DNA of 64,000 bases from Novosphingobium sp. 28-62-57 (GCA_002256985.1 NCGO01000001.1:620001-684000); one strand, 5' to 3'. Shown: positions 14,882-24,229, counted from the stretch's first letter. The notes: generated from the sequence alone by a model not told the origin. Numbers and translations: made by a program.

Positions 14882-16065
14882 GCTTCAAGACACTTGATGA
14901 TCTGGGCGACCTGACCGGCAAGACCGTGCTGGTGCGTGAAGACCTCAACGTACCCATGGCCGATGGCGTAGTCACCGATGACACCCGCCTGCGCGCCACG
15001 GTCGCCACACTGTGCGAACTGGCCGACAAAGGCGCCAAGGTCCTCGTCCTTGCCCACTTTGGCCGTCCCAAGGGTCAGCCCTCGGAGGAGTTTTCGCTGA
15101 ACAAGCTGGCCGCACCGCTGTCCCACGTGCTGGGCCGCCCGGTTAGCTATATCGACTGGGAAGGGGACAAAGCCGCCATTGCCGCGCTCGCCCCCGGTGC
15201 CATCGCCGTCCTCGAAAACACCCGCTTCTTCGGCGGCGAGGAGAAGAACGATCCCGCCGTGGTCGCACGCTTCGCCAGCCTCGGCGACATCTACGTCAAC
15301 GATGCCTTCTCCGCCGCGCACCGCGCGCACGCTTCGACCGAGGGGTTGGCCCATGCCCTTCCGTCCTACGCAGGCCGCGCGATGGAAGCCGAACTCAAGG
15401 CATTGCAAAAGGCCCTGGGCGAACCCGAACGCCCGGTTGCAGCCGTTGTCGGCGGGGCCAAGGTTTCGACCAAGCTCGACGTGCTCAAGCACCTCGTCAC
15501 CAAAGTCGATCACCTGATCATCGGCGGCGGCATGGCCAATACGTTCCTCGCCGCGCGCGGCGTGAATGTCGGCAAATCGCTGTGCGAGCATGACCTGACC
15601 GGCACCGCCGAGGAAATCCTCGACAATGCCGACAAGGCTGGATGCACCGTGCACCTTCCTTACGATGTCGTCGTTTCAAAGGAATTCGCCGCCAACCCGC
15701 CCAGCCTGCGCACCTGCAATGTGCACGAAGTGGCCGCAGACGAGATGATCCTCGATGTTGGCCCGGCAGCGGTCGAAGCTTTGGCCGATGCCCTCAAGAC
15801 CTGTCGCACGCTGGTGTGGAACGGCCCGATGGGCGCGTTTGAAACCGAACCTTTCGATACGGCCACCGTCGCACTTGCGAAGACCGCCGCTGCGCTGACC
15901 AAGGAAGGCTCGCTCGTATCGGTTGCGGGCGGCGGCGATACCGTCGCTGCGCTCAATCACGCAGGCGTGGCGGGCGATTTCTCCTATGTCTCCACCGCAG
16001 GCGGGGCTTTCCTTGAATGGATGGAAGGCAAAGTGCTTCCAGGCGTTGCTGCGCTCGAAGCATAA
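14878..16065 (+). CDS. pgk: Phosphoglycerate kinase
   Basis: Pgk transfers the phosphate of 1,3-bisphosphoglycerate to ADP. The 395-residue product has [52 protein letters not shown], the hinge/nucleotide segment [14 protein letters not shown] and the C-terminal [13 protein letters not shown] with [14 protein letters not shown]. Start ATG 14878 overlaps the upstream MOSC stop. It follows gap in the pathway and in the operon. A hairpin terminator lies 77 bases beyond the stop. Confidence 0.97.
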   Translation: MSFKTLDDLGDLTGKTVLVREDLNVPMADGVVTDDTRLRATVATLCELADKGAKVLVLAHFGRPKGQPSEEFSLNKLAAPLSHVLGRPVSYIDWEGDKAAIAALAPGAIAVLENTRFFGGEEKNDPAVVARFASLGDIYVNDAFSAAHRAHASTEGLAHALPSYAGRAMEAELKALQKALGEPERPVAAVVGGAKVSTKLDVLKHLVTKVDHLIIGGGMANTFLAARGVNVGKSLCEHDLTGTAEEILDNADKAGCTVHLPYDVVVSKEFAANPPSLRTCNVHEVAADEMILDVGPAAVEALADALKTCRTLVWNGPMGAFETEPFDTATVALAKTAAALTKEGSLVSVAGGGDTVAALNHAGVAGDFSYVSTAGGAFLEWMEGKVLPGVAALEA

Positions 16066-16119
16066 AAAATTGAAGGGCGCGTGTTGCACTGCGGCACGCG
16101 CTCCTTTAAGGGATGTATC

Positions 16120-16198
16120 CGCATAGGAATGCGCCTCCCCCGACGCTCGCCAAACACGCTGAGCGTCTTTTTATGGCGCATTTGCGCATAGGTATGCG
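16120..16198. promoter_or_regulatory. Twin palindromes flanking a terminator upstream of fba
   Basis: Two near-identical palindromes, CGCATAGGAATGCG (16120-16133) and CGCATAGGTATGCG (16185-16198), are spaced 65 bp start to start, about six helical turns. The second lies 42 bp before the fba ATG. Their symmetry and spacing suggest operator sites for a dimeric regulator that could loop DNA. Which regulator is unknown. Confidence 0.45.
16142..16172 (+). terminator. Terminator between pgk and fba
   Basis: A 7-bp stem GACGCTC / GAGCGTC with a 12-nt loop is followed by TTTTTA. It separates the tkt-gap-MOSC-pgk cluster from fba and implies that fba has its own promoter. Confidence 0.75.
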
Positions 16199-16239
16199 GA
16201 ACCGGAATTCCGGGCCTTCCGCCAGAACAGGACGGGCTG

Positions 16240-17145
16240 ATGAACACGACCGAAATGACCGCCAAGATGGCCTCCGGCAACGGCTTCATTGCCGCCCTCG
16301 ATCAGTCGGGCGGCTCCACGCCCAAGGCACTGGCAGGCTACGGCGTCACCGAAGATGCCTGGACCACCGAAGAGGAAATGTTCGGCCTGATCCACGAAAT
16401 GCGCGCCCGCATCATCCGGTCCGATGTGTTCCACGGTGACAAGGTCATCGGCGCGATCCTGTTTGAACGCACGATGGATGGCACCGTCGATGGCAAGCCG
16501 GTTCCTGCCGCGCTGATCGAAAAGGGCGTCGTGCCCTTCATCAAGATCGACAAGGGCCTGGAAGACGAAGTGAACGGCGTCCAGCTGATGAAGCCGATGC
16601 CAACGCTCGATGCCCTGCTGACCCGCGCAAAGGCCATGGGCGTCTATGGCACCAAGGAGCGCTCGGTCATCAACTCGGCCAACCAGGAAGGCATCGCCGC
16701 CGTGGTTGCCCAGCAGTTCGAAGTCGGCATGCAGGTCCTCAGCCACGGCATGATGCCGATCATCGAACCCGAAGTGAACATCAAGAGCGCCACCCGCGCC
16801 GAATGCGACATCATCCTGCGCGATGAAATCCTGAAAGCACTCGATGCCCTGCCCGAAGGCACGCAGGTCATGCTCAAGCTCTCGCTCCCGGTCGCGCCTT
16901 GCACGTTCGATCCGCTGGTCAATCACCCCAAGGTGCTGCGCGTCGTCGCGCTGTCCGGCGGCTTCAAGCGCCCCGAGGCTTGTGTCGAACTGGCCAAGAA
17001 CACCGGCATCATCGCCAGCTTCAGCCGCGCCCTGCTCGAAGACTTGCGCCACCAGATGACCGATGCGGAATTTGATGCTGCACTTGGCGCTGCCATCGAC
17101 GAAATCTACACCGGCTCGACGCAGAAGACGCTCGTCGCCGCATAA
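16240..17145 (+). CDS. Fructose-bisphosphate aldolase, class I
   Basis: Class I aldolases cleave fructose-1,6-bisphosphate through a lysine Schiff base without metal. The 301-residue product has the family's GNGFIAALDQSGGSTPKAL near the N-terminus, a substrate segment FIKIDKGLEDEVNGVQLM, EPEVNIKSATRAECD, the likely Schiff-base lysine in VMLKLSLPVAP, and RVVALSGGFKRPEACVEL. It resembles the bacterial class I enzymes of the Staphylococcus Fda type rather than archaeal DhnA-type proteins. Start ATG 16240 has AGGACGGG upstream. It is separated from pgk by a terminator and twin palindromes, which suggests independent regulation. Confidence 0.93.
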   Translation: MNTTEMTAKMASGNGFIAALDQSGGSTPKALAGYGVTEDAWTTEEEMFGLIHEMRARIIRSDVFHGDKVIGAILFERTMDGTVDGKPVPAALIEKGVVPFIKIDKGLEDEVNGVQLMKPMPTLDALLTRAKAMGVYGTKERSVINSANQEGIAAVVAQQFEVGMQVLSHGMMPIIEPEVNIKSATRAECDIILRDEILKALDALPEGTQVMLKLSLPVAPCTFDPLVNHPKVLRVVALSGGFKRPEACVELAKNTGIIASFSRALLEDLRHQMTDAEFDAALGAAIDEIYTGSTQKTLVAA

Positions 17146-17173
17146 CCTGCCCGTTTGGAGAGGACGGAAAGGC

Positions 17174-17210
17174 CGCCCCGCCACCAGCACAGCTGGGGCG
17201 GGGCGTTTTA
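17174..17210 (+). terminator. Rho-independent terminator of fba
   Basis: A 9-bp stem CGCCCCGCC / GGCGGGGCG around a 14-nt loop is followed by TTTTA. It lies 28 bases after the fba stop. Confidence 0.88.
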
Positions 17211-17243
17211 TTTTGGCGAAGAGTTTGACCGAGGCCGAAAGAA

Positions 17244-17424
17244 TGTTTCGCGCAGAGACCGCGAAGGACGCAGAGACGCAGAGATGGAGCGTTTGGCCGT
17301 AAGGCCATCTCTCACTCTCGTCCTTGCGAAAAACGCAGCGGCTGAATTCGTGAAGCGGCTCCGCCGCAGCCACAACCTCTCTGCGTCTCTCCTTCCTCTG
17401 CGCCCTCTGCGCGAAACTCTTTCT
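17244..17424 (+). repeat. Copy 3 of the ~180-bp family A element
   Basis: The left arm TTTCGCGCAGAGACCGCGAA continues into GGACGCAGAGACGCAGAGAT, and the right arm runs CTCTGCGTCTC to CTCTGCGCGAAACTC. The core holds CCTTGCGAAAAACGCAGCG and TTCGTGAAGCGGCTCCGCCG, closely matching copy 1. It fills the gap between fba and thiE and is open in the thiE frame, which artificially lengthens that open frame. The rest of 17146-17511 holds only the fba terminator. Confidence 0.85.
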
Positions 17425-17511
17425 CTTGAATTAAGCGCCGCTTGCAACCCCCACAACCAAGGCAGGGCGTTTTGCTTGCAGCAGGCCATCCGCGCCGATA
17501 AGGCCGCGTCC

Positions 17512-18156
17512 ATGGCCAAGCTTTCCTCCGAACTCTATCTGATCTCCCCGCTCGATGTTTCCGGCACTTTCCCCGAACGTCTCGCCCGCGCGCTCGATGC
17601 AGGTCCGGTCGCCGCTTTCCAGTTCCGGGTTAAGGGCATCGATGAACACGCCGCAGCCACGCTCGCCGAACCGCTGCAGCGCATTTGCGCCGACCGTGAT
17701 GTGGCCTTCATCGTCAACGATTCGATCAGCCTTGCCAAACGCCTCGGTGCCGATGGCGTCCACCTCGGGCAGGACGATGGCGACGTTAAGGACGCGCGCG
17801 AACGGCTCGGCCGCAACGCGCAAATCGGCGTCACCTGCCACGATAGCCGCCACATGGCGATGGACGCGGGCGATCAGGGGGCAGACTATGTCGCGTTCGG
17901 CGCGTTCTTCCCGTCCAGCACCAAGGAAACCAAACACGTCGCCGGGCTCGACTTGCTCGAATGGTGGCAATCAATCTTCGAACTGCCCTGCGTCGCCATC
18001 GGCGGCATCACCCCGGCCAATTGCCCCCCGCTAATTCAAGCGGGCGCCGATTTCCTCGCGGTCAGCAACGCGGTGTGGAATGGCGATGAAGCCGCCAATG
18101 TCGCGGCCTTTTTCGAAGCCATCCGCGCCAATCCGCGAGTCACCCCTGACGATTGA
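17512..18156 (+). CDS. thiE: Thiamine-phosphate synthase
   Basis: ThiE joins HMP-pyrophosphate and the thiazole phosphate to give thiamine phosphate. The 214-residue TIM-barrel product has FQFRVKGIDEHAAATLAEPL, VAFIVNDSISLAKRLGADGV, HLGQDDGDVKDARERLG, the phosphate-binding GADYVAFGAFFPSSTKET and CVAIGGITPANCPPLIQAGA. I placed the start at ATG 17512 since everything upstream in the same frame is repeat element. I looked for a TPP riboswitch upstream and saw none. No other thi gene is adjacent. Its C-terminus sits about 100 bp before the OPT transporter. Confidence 0.9.
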   Translation: MAKLSSELYLISPLDVSGTFPERLARALDAGPVAAFQFRVKGIDEHAAATLAEPLQRICADRDVAFIVNDSISLAKRLGADGVHLGQDDGDVKDARERLGRNAQIGVTCHDSRHMAMDAGDQGADYVAFGAFFPSSTKETKHVAGLDLLEWWQSIFELPCVAIGGITPANCPPLIQAGADFLAVSNAVWNGDEAANVAAFFEAIRANPRVTPDD

Positions 18157-18258
18157 TCGTGGGGACATGGGCAGGGGGTAACCGTTGCGCGCTGCTCTGC
18201 TTTCCACCACCGTTCTATCGTGCCACACACGACGCCGGTCGAACATCACGGAGCAGGC

Positions 18259-20208
18259 ATGAGCGGTATTGCATCACCCAGAGAATTGACGCTGCGCGGC
18301 GTTATCCTCGGCGCGATCCTCACGGTCGTGTTCACCGCTGCCAATGTCTATCTCGGCCTGCGCATCGGCCTGACTTTCGCCACATCGATCCCCGCCGCTG
18401 TCATCTCGATGGCGGTGCTGCGCGCGTTTTCCGGCACGACCATTCAGGAAAACAACATCGTTCAGACAATCGCCAGCTCTGCCGGCACGCTCTCGGCCAT
18501 CGTCTTCGTGCTGCCGGGTCTGGTCATGGTCGGATGGTGGGCGGATTTCCCCTATTGGGAATCGGTCGCCGTCATCGCGGTCGGCGGCATTCTGGGCGTG
18601 ATGTATTCTGTGCCGCTGCGCCGCGCATTGGTCACTGGGTCGGACTTGCCCTATCCCGAAGGCGTCGCCGCTGCCGAAGTGCTCAAGGTCGGCGCTGGCG
18701 TCGGCGGGGCTGAGGAGAACCGCAAGGGCCTTGCCGCCGTCACCGCCGGTGGCCTGCTCGCCGCACTCTACCCCTTGCTGGCCAAGATGAAGCTGGCGGC
18801 CGAAGAAGTGGGCGGCGCGTTCAAGGTCGGCTCGGGCGGCACGATGCTGTTCGGCGGCCTGTCGCTGGCGCTGGTGGGTGTCGGCCATCTGGTCGGCCTC
18901 GCCGTCGGCATTGCCATGCTGATCGGCATCGTCATCAGCTTTGGCGTGCTGCTGCCACAACTCACCGCAGGCGGCATCCCCGCAGACACCGAGCTTGCCG
19001 AATATGTCGGCACCGTTTTCCGCCAGAAAATCCGCTTCATCGGCGCAGGCACCATCGGCATTGCCGCGATCTGGACGCTGTTGCGCGTGATCGGCCCCAT
19101 CGTGCGCGGTGTGACTGCTGCTATCGCCGCCAATGCATCGCGCAAGAGCGGCGGCAACGAAAGCCTCGACATTACCGAGCGCGACATTCCCATCGGCATC
19201 GTCGGCGGCACGATTCTGGCGTCGATGATCCCCATCGCTTTGTTGCTCGCCGATTTCGCTGTCGGCGGCCCGGTTGCAAATGCGCTCGGCCTGACGCTGC
19301 TGGCATCGGTCGTCTACGTGCTGATTGCAGGCGTCGTGATCGCATCGGTCTGCGGCTATATGGCCGGCCTGATCGGCGCATCGAACAGCCCAATTTCCGG
19401 CGTCGGAATCCTCGCCGCGCTCGGCATTTCACTGCTCCTGCTCGGCCTATTCGGACAGAGCGGCAGCGAGGAGGATACCAAGGCCCTCGTCGCCTTTGCG
19501 CTGTTCGTCACCGCCATCGTCTTTGGCGTGGCCACCATTTCCAACGACAATCTGCAAGACCTCAAGACCGGCCAGTTGGTCGGGGCAACGCCATGGCGTC
19601 AGCAAGTCGCGCTGATCCTCGGCGTGCTGTTCGGCGCGCTGGTGATCCCGCCGATCCTCGATCTGCTCAATTCCACGTTCGGCTTTCAGGGCGCGCCCGG
19701 GGCGGGGGAGAATGCGCTGTCGGCCCCACAAGCCTCGCTGATCTCGGCCATCGCACAGGGCGTGTTGGGCGGCAGCCTCGATTGGGGCCTCGTCGGCCTT
19801 GGCGCGGCCATCGGCGCGGGCGTGATCGCGGTCGATGAACTGCTCAAACGTTCGGGCAAAGGCTCGCTCCCGCCACTTGCGGTCGGCATGGGCATGTATC
19901 TGCCGACGCAGGTCACGATGATGGTCATTCTCGGCACCGTGCTCGGCCACCTGTATAACCGCTGGGCCGCGCGCCAATCCGCGCCCGAATTTGCCGAACG
20001 CATGGGCGTGCTTACCGCCACCGGCCTGATCGTGGGCGACAGCCTGTTCAACATCGCCTTTGCCGCCATCGTTGCCGGCACCGACAATCCCGAAGCGCTG
20101 GCCGTGGTCGAAGATTTCCCGGCCAGCCTTCCTTTGGGCGTGGCCGCATTTGCCGGAATTATCGCCTACGCATACTGGCGGATGCGACGCGACAGCGCGT
20201 CAGTTTAG
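18259..20208 (+). CDS. OPT-family oligopeptide transporter
   Basis: A 649-residue polytopic inner-membrane protein of the OPT family, which imports oligopeptides or metal chelates with protons. It has roughly 14-16 hydrophobic spans. The family signatures include ELTLRGVILGAILTVVFTAA, NVYLGLRIGLTFATSIPAAV near the N-terminus, a conserved NNIVQTIASSAG segment, LPYPEGVAAAEVLKVG, and GLIGASNSPISGVG in the second half. The start ATG 18259 has GGAG 6 nt upstream; the frame extends 13 codons earlier. Substrate cannot be read from sequence. Its last bases overlap the convergent secreted-protein gene. Confidence 0.9.
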   Translation: MSGIASPRELTLRGVILGAILTVVFTAANVYLGLRIGLTFATSIPAAVISMAVLRAFSGTTIQENNIVQTIASSAGTLSAIVFVLPGLVMVGWWADFPYWESVAVIAVGGILGVMYSVPLRRALVTGSDLPYPEGVAAAEVLKVGAGVGGAEENRKGLAAVTAGGLLAALYPLLAKMKLAAEEVGGAFKVGSGGTMLFGGLSLALVGVGHLVGLAVGIAMLIGIVISFGVLLPQLTAGGIPADTELAEYVGTVFRQKIRFIGAGTIGIAAIWTLLRVIGPIVRGVTAAIAANASRKSGGNESLDITERDIPIGIVGGTILASMIPIALLLADFAVGGPVANALGLTLLASVVYVLIAGVVIASVCGYMAGLIGASNSPISGVGILAALGISLLLLGLFGQSGSEEDTKALVAFALFVTAIVFGVATISNDNLQDLKTGQLVGATPWRQQVALILGVLFGALVIPPILDLLNSTFGFQGAPGAGENALSAPQASLISAIAQGVLGGSLDWGLVGLGAAIGAGVIAVDELLKRSGKGSLPPLAVGMGMYLPTQVTMMVILGTVLGHLYNRWAARQSAPEFAERMGVLTATGLIVGDSLFNIAFAAIVAGTDNPEALAVVEDFPASLPLGVAAFAGIIAYAYWRMRRDSASV

Positions 20209-20582
20209 CCCGGTGTAGCGATCCTGATCGGGCCAGCGTGAACGCAACGCAGGCCCAGCGGCTTATCGTCCGCCGCCAGTTCGCGCAGAATTTCCTCGCC
20301 ATCCATGACAAAGCGCCGCCCGGCAAAAACCCCGCTGGTCAGCGTCAGCCGGTCGGCCAAGCGCAGATACGATCCGGTCGTCCCATCGGGTGCCACATAG
20401 CTCGAATCTGCAATAGCCTCGAACCCCAGCTCAGGCTTTTCGACCGCCAGCGTATTGGCGTCCCCTGGAATTTCGCAGGTCCACGGCCCTTTCTGCACAG
20501 TCATCAGCTTTCCGCCCGGCACGGCCTGGGCGGTGCTGGCAATGAACAGCATGGCGATGGCAGCAAGGGTCCTGTGTGTCAT
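20205..20582 (-). CDS. Secreted protein of unknown function
   Basis: I do not recognise a family. The 125-residue product has a signal peptide (MTHRTLAAIAMLFIASTAQA, cleaved before VPGGK). The mature part contains two cysteines, GPWTCEIPGD and LGLRCVHAG, that could form a disulfide in the periplasm, and a beta-rich stretch (GTTGSYLRLADRLTLTSGVF, GRRFVMDGEEILREL). The much longer open frame reaching 21188 on this strand is the antisense shadow of efp; this ATG is the first with a credible N-terminus. It overlaps the end of the OPT gene by 4 bases and is divergent from efp. Confidence 0.75.
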   Translation of the reverse strand: MTHRTLAAIAMLFIASTAQAVPGGKLMTVQKGPWTCEIPGDANTLAVEKPELGFEAIADSSYVAPDGTTGSYLRLADRLTLTSGVFAGRRFVMDGEEILRELAADDKPLGLRCVHAGPIRIATPG

Positions 20583-20690
20583 GCCTTGCGCGCTAGCATG
20601 CCTGCCCCGTTTCAGGCAATCGCGCTTGAAGCAACCGGTTTGGTCGGCTAAGGGCCGCGCTTCCCTACTCACGGTAAGGCTCTTTCCATC

Positions 20691-21254
20691 ATGAAGATCA
20701 GCGGCGTGGACATCCGTCCGGGCAATATCCTGGAATACGAAAAGGGCATCTGGAAGGTCGCCAAGACCCAGCATACCCAGCCCGGCAAGGGCGGTGCCTT
20801 CATGCAGGTCGAGATGAAGAATCTCATCGATGGCCGCAAGACGAACGTCCGCTTCCGCAGCCAGGACACGATCGAGCGCGTCCGCCTCGACACCAAGGAC
20901 TTCCAGTTCCTCTATGCGGAGGGCGATGATCTGGTGTTCATGGACGTCGAAAACTACGATCAGATCACGCTGCCCAGCGATCTTCTCGGCGATGCCGCCG
21001 CGTTTCTGCAGGATGGCATGACCGTGCTGCTCGAAATGTATGATGACCGCCCGATTTCGGTGCAGCTGCCCGATCAGGTCGAAGCCACCATCGTCGAAGC
21101 CGATGCCGTGGTGAAGGGCCAGACCGCCTCGTCGTCCTACAAGCCCGCGATCCTCGACAACGGCGTGCGCGTCATGGTGCCGCCGCATATCGGCAGCGGC
21201 ACGCGCATCATCGTTGACGTTTACGAACGCACTTATGTCGGCAAGGTGGGCTGA
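20691..21254 (+). CDS. efp: Elongation factor P
   Basis: EF-P binds between the P and E sites and relieves ribosome stalling on polyproline. The 187-residue product has all three domains: a KOW-like domain 1 ([20 protein letters not shown]), two OB domains, and the C-terminal signature [20 protein letters not shown]. The tip of domain 1 ([15 protein letters not shown]) keeps the lysine that is modified in E. coli; no modification genes (epmA/epmB) are nearby. suhB starts 4 bases after the stop, so the two are probably co-transcribed. Its promoter must lie in the short divergent region upstream. Confidence 0.97.
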   Translation: MKISGVDIRPGNILEYEKGIWKVAKTQHTQPGKGGAFMQVEMKNLIDGRKTNVRFRSQDTIERVRLDTKDFQFLYAEGDDLVFMDVENYDQITLPSDLLGDAAAFLQDGMTVLLEMYDDRPISVQLPDQVEATIVEADAVVKGQTASSSYKPAILDNGVRVMVPPHIGSGTRIIVDVYERTYVGKVG

Positions 21255-21258
21255 TTAG

Positions 21259-22083
21259 ATGGCAGCCATTTCAGGCCTGATGCGCGTGATCGAACGCGCG
21301 GCGCGCAAGGCGGGCGGCCGCCTGCGCCGCGACTTTGGCGAGATCGAGCATCTTCAGGTCAGCAAGAAAGGCCCGGCAGACTTCGTCTCAAAGGCCGATC
21401 AGCATTCCGAACGTACACTGTGGGACGAACTGCGCGTGGCCCGTCCGGGCTGGGGCTTCCTGATGGAAGAAGGCGGCGAGATTCCGGGCGAAGAGGGCAA
21501 GCCCCGCTTCATCATCGATCCCTTGGATGGCACCACCAATTTCCTCCACGGCATCCCGCACTTTGCCATCTCCATCGCGGTGCAGGAACCAAAGCTTGAT
21601 GGTTCGGGCTGGGGCGATGTTACCGCGGCACTGGTCTATCAGCCGATCACCGACGAGAGCTTCTGGGCCGAAAAGGCACAAGGCGCATGGTTGCAGGACC
21701 GCCGCCTGCGCGTCTCGGCGCGCCGCCACATGGACGAAGCGCTGATCGCCACCGGCATTCCCTTTGCGGGCCGCGGTGACATCAACGAATGGACACGCAT
21801 CTACGCCGAACTCGGCCCCCGCATCGCCGGGATCCGCCGCTTTGGTGTCGCTTCCCTCGATCTCGCATGGGTTGCCGCCGGGCGCTTCGATGGCTTCTGG
21901 GAAAGCGGCCTCTATCCGTGGGATACGGCTGCAGGCTGCCTGCTGGTGCGTGAAGCGGGCGGGTTCGTCTCGGACTACAAGGGCCGCTCGCAGCCGATCT
22001 GCGACGAAACCGTCCTTGCCGGAAACGATGCGCTGCATTCAAAGCTTCACAAGTTGCTGGTCGGCGCGCTTCGTAACGCTTGA
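21259..22083 (+). CDS. suhB: Inositol-1-monophosphatase family protein SuhB
   Basis: SuhB-type enzymes are Mg-dependent sugar/inositol phosphate phosphatases; in E. coli SuhB also takes part in rRNA transcription antitermination. The 274-residue product has the metal site FLMEEGGEIPG, the signature IIDPLDGTTNFLHGIPHFAI and the C-terminal motif WESGLYPWDTAAGCLLVREA. It follows efp after 4 bases, an arrangement that suggests co-transcription. tRNA-Leu lies 40 bases downstream. Confidence 0.93.
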   Translation: MAAISGLMRVIERAARKAGGRLRRDFGEIEHLQVSKKGPADFVSKADQHSERTLWDELRVARPGWGFLMEEGGEIPGEEGKPRFIIDPLDGTTNFLHGIPHFAISIAVQEPKLDGSGWGDVTAALVYQPITDESFWAEKAQGAWLQDRRLRVSARRHMDEALIATGIPFAGRGDINEWTRIYAELGPRIAGIRRFGVASLDLAWVAAGRFDGFWESGLYPWDTAAGCLLVREAGGFVSDYKGRSQPICDETVLAGNDALHSKLHKLLVGALRNA

Positions 22084-22123
22084 CCGATTGCGATGGCACT
22101 GGCTAAGGGCCGTGCCATCGCAT

Positions 22124-22207
22124 GCCCCTGTGGCGGAATGGTAGACGCGAACGACTCAAAATCGTTTGTAGCAATACGTGCCCGTTCGAGTCGGGCCAGG
22201 GGCACCA
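22124..22207 (+). tRNA. tRNA-Leu (anticodon CAA)
   Basis: An 84-nt class II tRNA with encoded CCA. The acceptor stem is GCCCCTG / CAGGGGC. The anticodon arm AACGA-CTCAAAA-TCGTT gives CAA, reading UUG. A variable arm follows, then the T arm CCCGTTCGAGTCGGG. It lies between suhB and a convergent gene. Confidence 0.94.
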
Positions 22208-22211
22208 TTTC

Positions 22212-22730
22212 CTATTCCGGCTTTTCCGAACCGGAACGCGCCGCCGATTGCGCGGCCAGCGCTTCGATCTGCGCCGATGTGGGCACGACTGGCCCTTGCG
22301 CCATGCGCTTACGCTTTTCGGCTTCTAGCATCTTCAAATAGGCCGCGCGCTGGGCCGGAGTCATGTGGGCGAGAGCAGCCTGATCGACTTCGACGATGAT
22401 TGGCGATGGGCTGATCGTCATGTCTGCGGGCACAAATCCGCCTCCATCGCCGCCGCCGCTATCATCCATCGGCGCATCGAAGCGATCGTGAAAGCCGTTC
22501 GGTTTGAACTGCTTGGTCTTTTCGCTGCGCTTGTCCACCAGCTTCTTGGGGCCAAACTTCTTCTGCTCGGCCCGCTTCAACTCAGCCTCCTGCTGACTTT
22601 TGGCGATGGCCTGCTGCGTCTCGCCATCGGCAAACAGCGCAATCATGACCGAAATCGCCAGCGTCAGCGCTGCGAAGTGCCGATACATTTTTGGCTCAAT
22701 GCCAAGAAGCAGGGATGATCTGCGGGCCAT
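22212..22730 (-). CDS. Single-pass or secreted protein of unknown function
   Basis: No named family recognised. The product (172 residues, or 158 from the internal ATG at 22688) has one hydrophobic segment near the start (FAALTLAISVMIALFA) that could be a signal peptide or anchor. A charged helix follows, QQEAELKRAEQKKFGPKK, then a glycine-rich stretch (DDSGGGDGGGFVPAD) and a helix MTPAQRAAYLKMLEAEKRKR. I cannot decide the start: neither has a clear ribosome site, although MYRHFAALTL from 22688 gives the better signal-peptide shape. It is divergent from radA and ends 5 bases after tRNA-Leu. Confidence 0.65.
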   Translation of the reverse strand: MARRSSLLLGIEPKMYRHFAALTLAISVMIALFADGETQQAIAKSQQEAELKRAEQKKFGPKKLVDKRSEKTKQFKPNGFHDRFDAPMDDSGGGDGGGFVPADMTISPSPIIVEVDQAALAHMTPAQRAAYLKMLEAEKRKRMAQGPVVPTSAQIEALAAQSAARSGSEKPE

Positions 22731-22848
22731 TGCGCCTGATCATAGTCAATGGACGTTAAGGATGCTGCCAGCCTTCATGGTTAGGAAATTGCTACCAAAT
22801 CGGCGGAACCCAGCTTGCGTTCCACCTATGTTCTGGTAATCGGTGGGC

Positions 22849-24216
22849 ATGGCCAAACCCAAACGCCGCTATGTCTGTCAGGCCTGTGGCAGCGTCTCGA
22901 ACCGCTGGCAGGGCCAGTGTGCTGATTGCAGCGAATGGAATACGCTGGTCGAAGAAGCGCCCGAAACGATCTTCTCGGCCAAGCATGATCTGTCGAGCGG
23001 GGGCCGCCGCGTCGCCTTCGTCAACCTGAATGAACCTGTCACGCTGCCGCAACGCCGCACCACCGGCATTGCCGAATTTGACCGTGCGCTGGGCGGCGGC
23101 CTCGTGCCCGGTTGCGCGATCCTGATGGGCGGTGATCCCGGCATCGGCAAGTCCACGCTGCTGCTGCAGGCTTCTGCCAAAGTCGCGATGTCGGGCGGCT
23201 CGGCCGTCTACATCAGCGGAGAGGAAGCGTCTGACCAGATCCGCCTGCGCGCGGATCGTCTGGGGCTGGGCCAGGCTCCGATTCAGCTCGCTGCTGCCAC
23301 GTCGGTGCGCGATATCCTGACCACGCTGGGCACGATGCCCACGCCCGATCTGCTTGTGATCGATTCGATCCAGACCATGCACTCCGATCAGATCGAAGGC
23401 GCGCCCGGCACGGTCAGCCAGGTCCGCGGCTGCGCTTTCGAACTGATCCGCTATGCCAAGGAAACCGGCGTTTCGCTGGTTCTCGTCGGCCACGTGACCA
23501 AGGACGGCTCAATCGCCGGCCCACGCGTGCTGGAACACATGGTCGATGTGGTGATGAGCTTCGAAGGCGAACGCAGCCACCAGTACCGCATCCTGCGCGC
23601 GATCAAGAACCGCTTTGGCGCGGTCGATGAAATCGGCGTCTTCGCAATGGCCGGGGCCGGATTGGAAGAGGTCGGCAATCCCTCGCTGCTGTTCCTGTCT
23701 GGCCGCGAAGATCAGGTTCCGGGCAGCGCCGTGTTCCCTGCGCTCGAAGGCACAAGGCCCGTTCTGGTCGAAATTCAGGCGCTCACCGTCCGCCTTGCCA
23801 GCGGCGCAACCCCGCGCCGCGCCGTCGTGGGTTGGGATTCGGGCCGTCTGGCCATGCTGCTGGCCGTGCTCGAAGCGCGCTGCGGGCTCAATTTCTCCAC
23901 CGCCGAAGTCTATCTCAATGTTGCAGGCGGCTACCGGTTGACCGATCCTGCCGCAGACTTGGCCGTTGCCGCCGCGCTGGTTTCGGCCCTGTCGGATCGA
24001 CCGCTGCCGCCTGCTTCAATCTGGTTTGGCGAAATCTCGCTGGCCGGTGAAGTCCGCCCGGTGGCCCACACCCCGGTCCGCCTGCGCGAAGCGGCCAAAC
24101 TCGGCTTCAAGCTGGGCTGCGGGCCTGAGGCGGGGGCCGAAAAAGTCGAAGGCCTGCGCTATTCGCCGCTCCGCCTGCTCCCAAATCTGATTGACCGCAT
24201 AATGGGCGGGTCATAG
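22849..24216 (+). CDS. radA: DNA repair protein RadA
   Basis: RadA/Sms is a RecA-like hexameric helicase that extends recombination intermediates. From ATG 22849 it is 455 residues. Order: a C4 zinc finger (CQACG ... CADCS, residues 10-30), RecA-like ATPase with Walker A GGDPGIGKSTLLL and Walker B DLLVIDSIQT, the RadA-specific KNRFG motif (AIKNRFGAVDEIGVFAMA), and a C-terminal Lon-protease-like domain (GLNFSTAEVYLNVAGGYRLT). The earlier in-frame GTG adds only two residues. cvpA follows 13 bp downstream and is likely in the same operon. Confidence 0.96.
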   Translation: MAKPKRRYVCQACGSVSNRWQGQCADCSEWNTLVEEAPETIFSAKHDLSSGGRRVAFVNLNEPVTLPQRRTTGIAEFDRALGGGLVPGCAILMGGDPGIGKSTLLLQASAKVAMSGGSAVYISGEEASDQIRLRADRLGLGQAPIQLAAATSVRDILTTLGTMPTPDLLVIDSIQTMHSDQIEGAPGTVSQVRGCAFELIRYAKETGVSLVLVGHVTKDGSIAGPRVLEHMVDVVMSFEGERSHQYRILRAIKNRFGAVDEIGVFAMAGAGLEEVGNPSLLFLSGREDQVPGSAVFPALEGTRPVLVEIQALTVRLASGATPRRAVVGWDSGRLAMLLAVLEARCGLNFSTAEVYLNVAGGYRLTDPAADLAVAAALVSALSDRPLPPASIWFGEISLAGEVRPVAHTPVRLREAAKLGFKLGCGPEAGAEKVEGLRYSPLRLLPNLIDRIMGGS

Positions 24217-24229
24217 GACCTCGCAGGAC

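Noticed and set aside
17155-17511. In-frame extension upstream of thiE
   Set aside because: It encodes only a family A repeat and shows no ThiE similarity.
17425-17511. TPP riboswitch upstream of thiE
   Set aside because: No CTGAGA-type THI-box or matching stems were found in the short leader.
20583-21188. N-terminal extension of the minus-strand frame that ends at 20205
   Set aside because: The extension is antisense to efp; the signal-peptide ATG at 20582 is a far better start.
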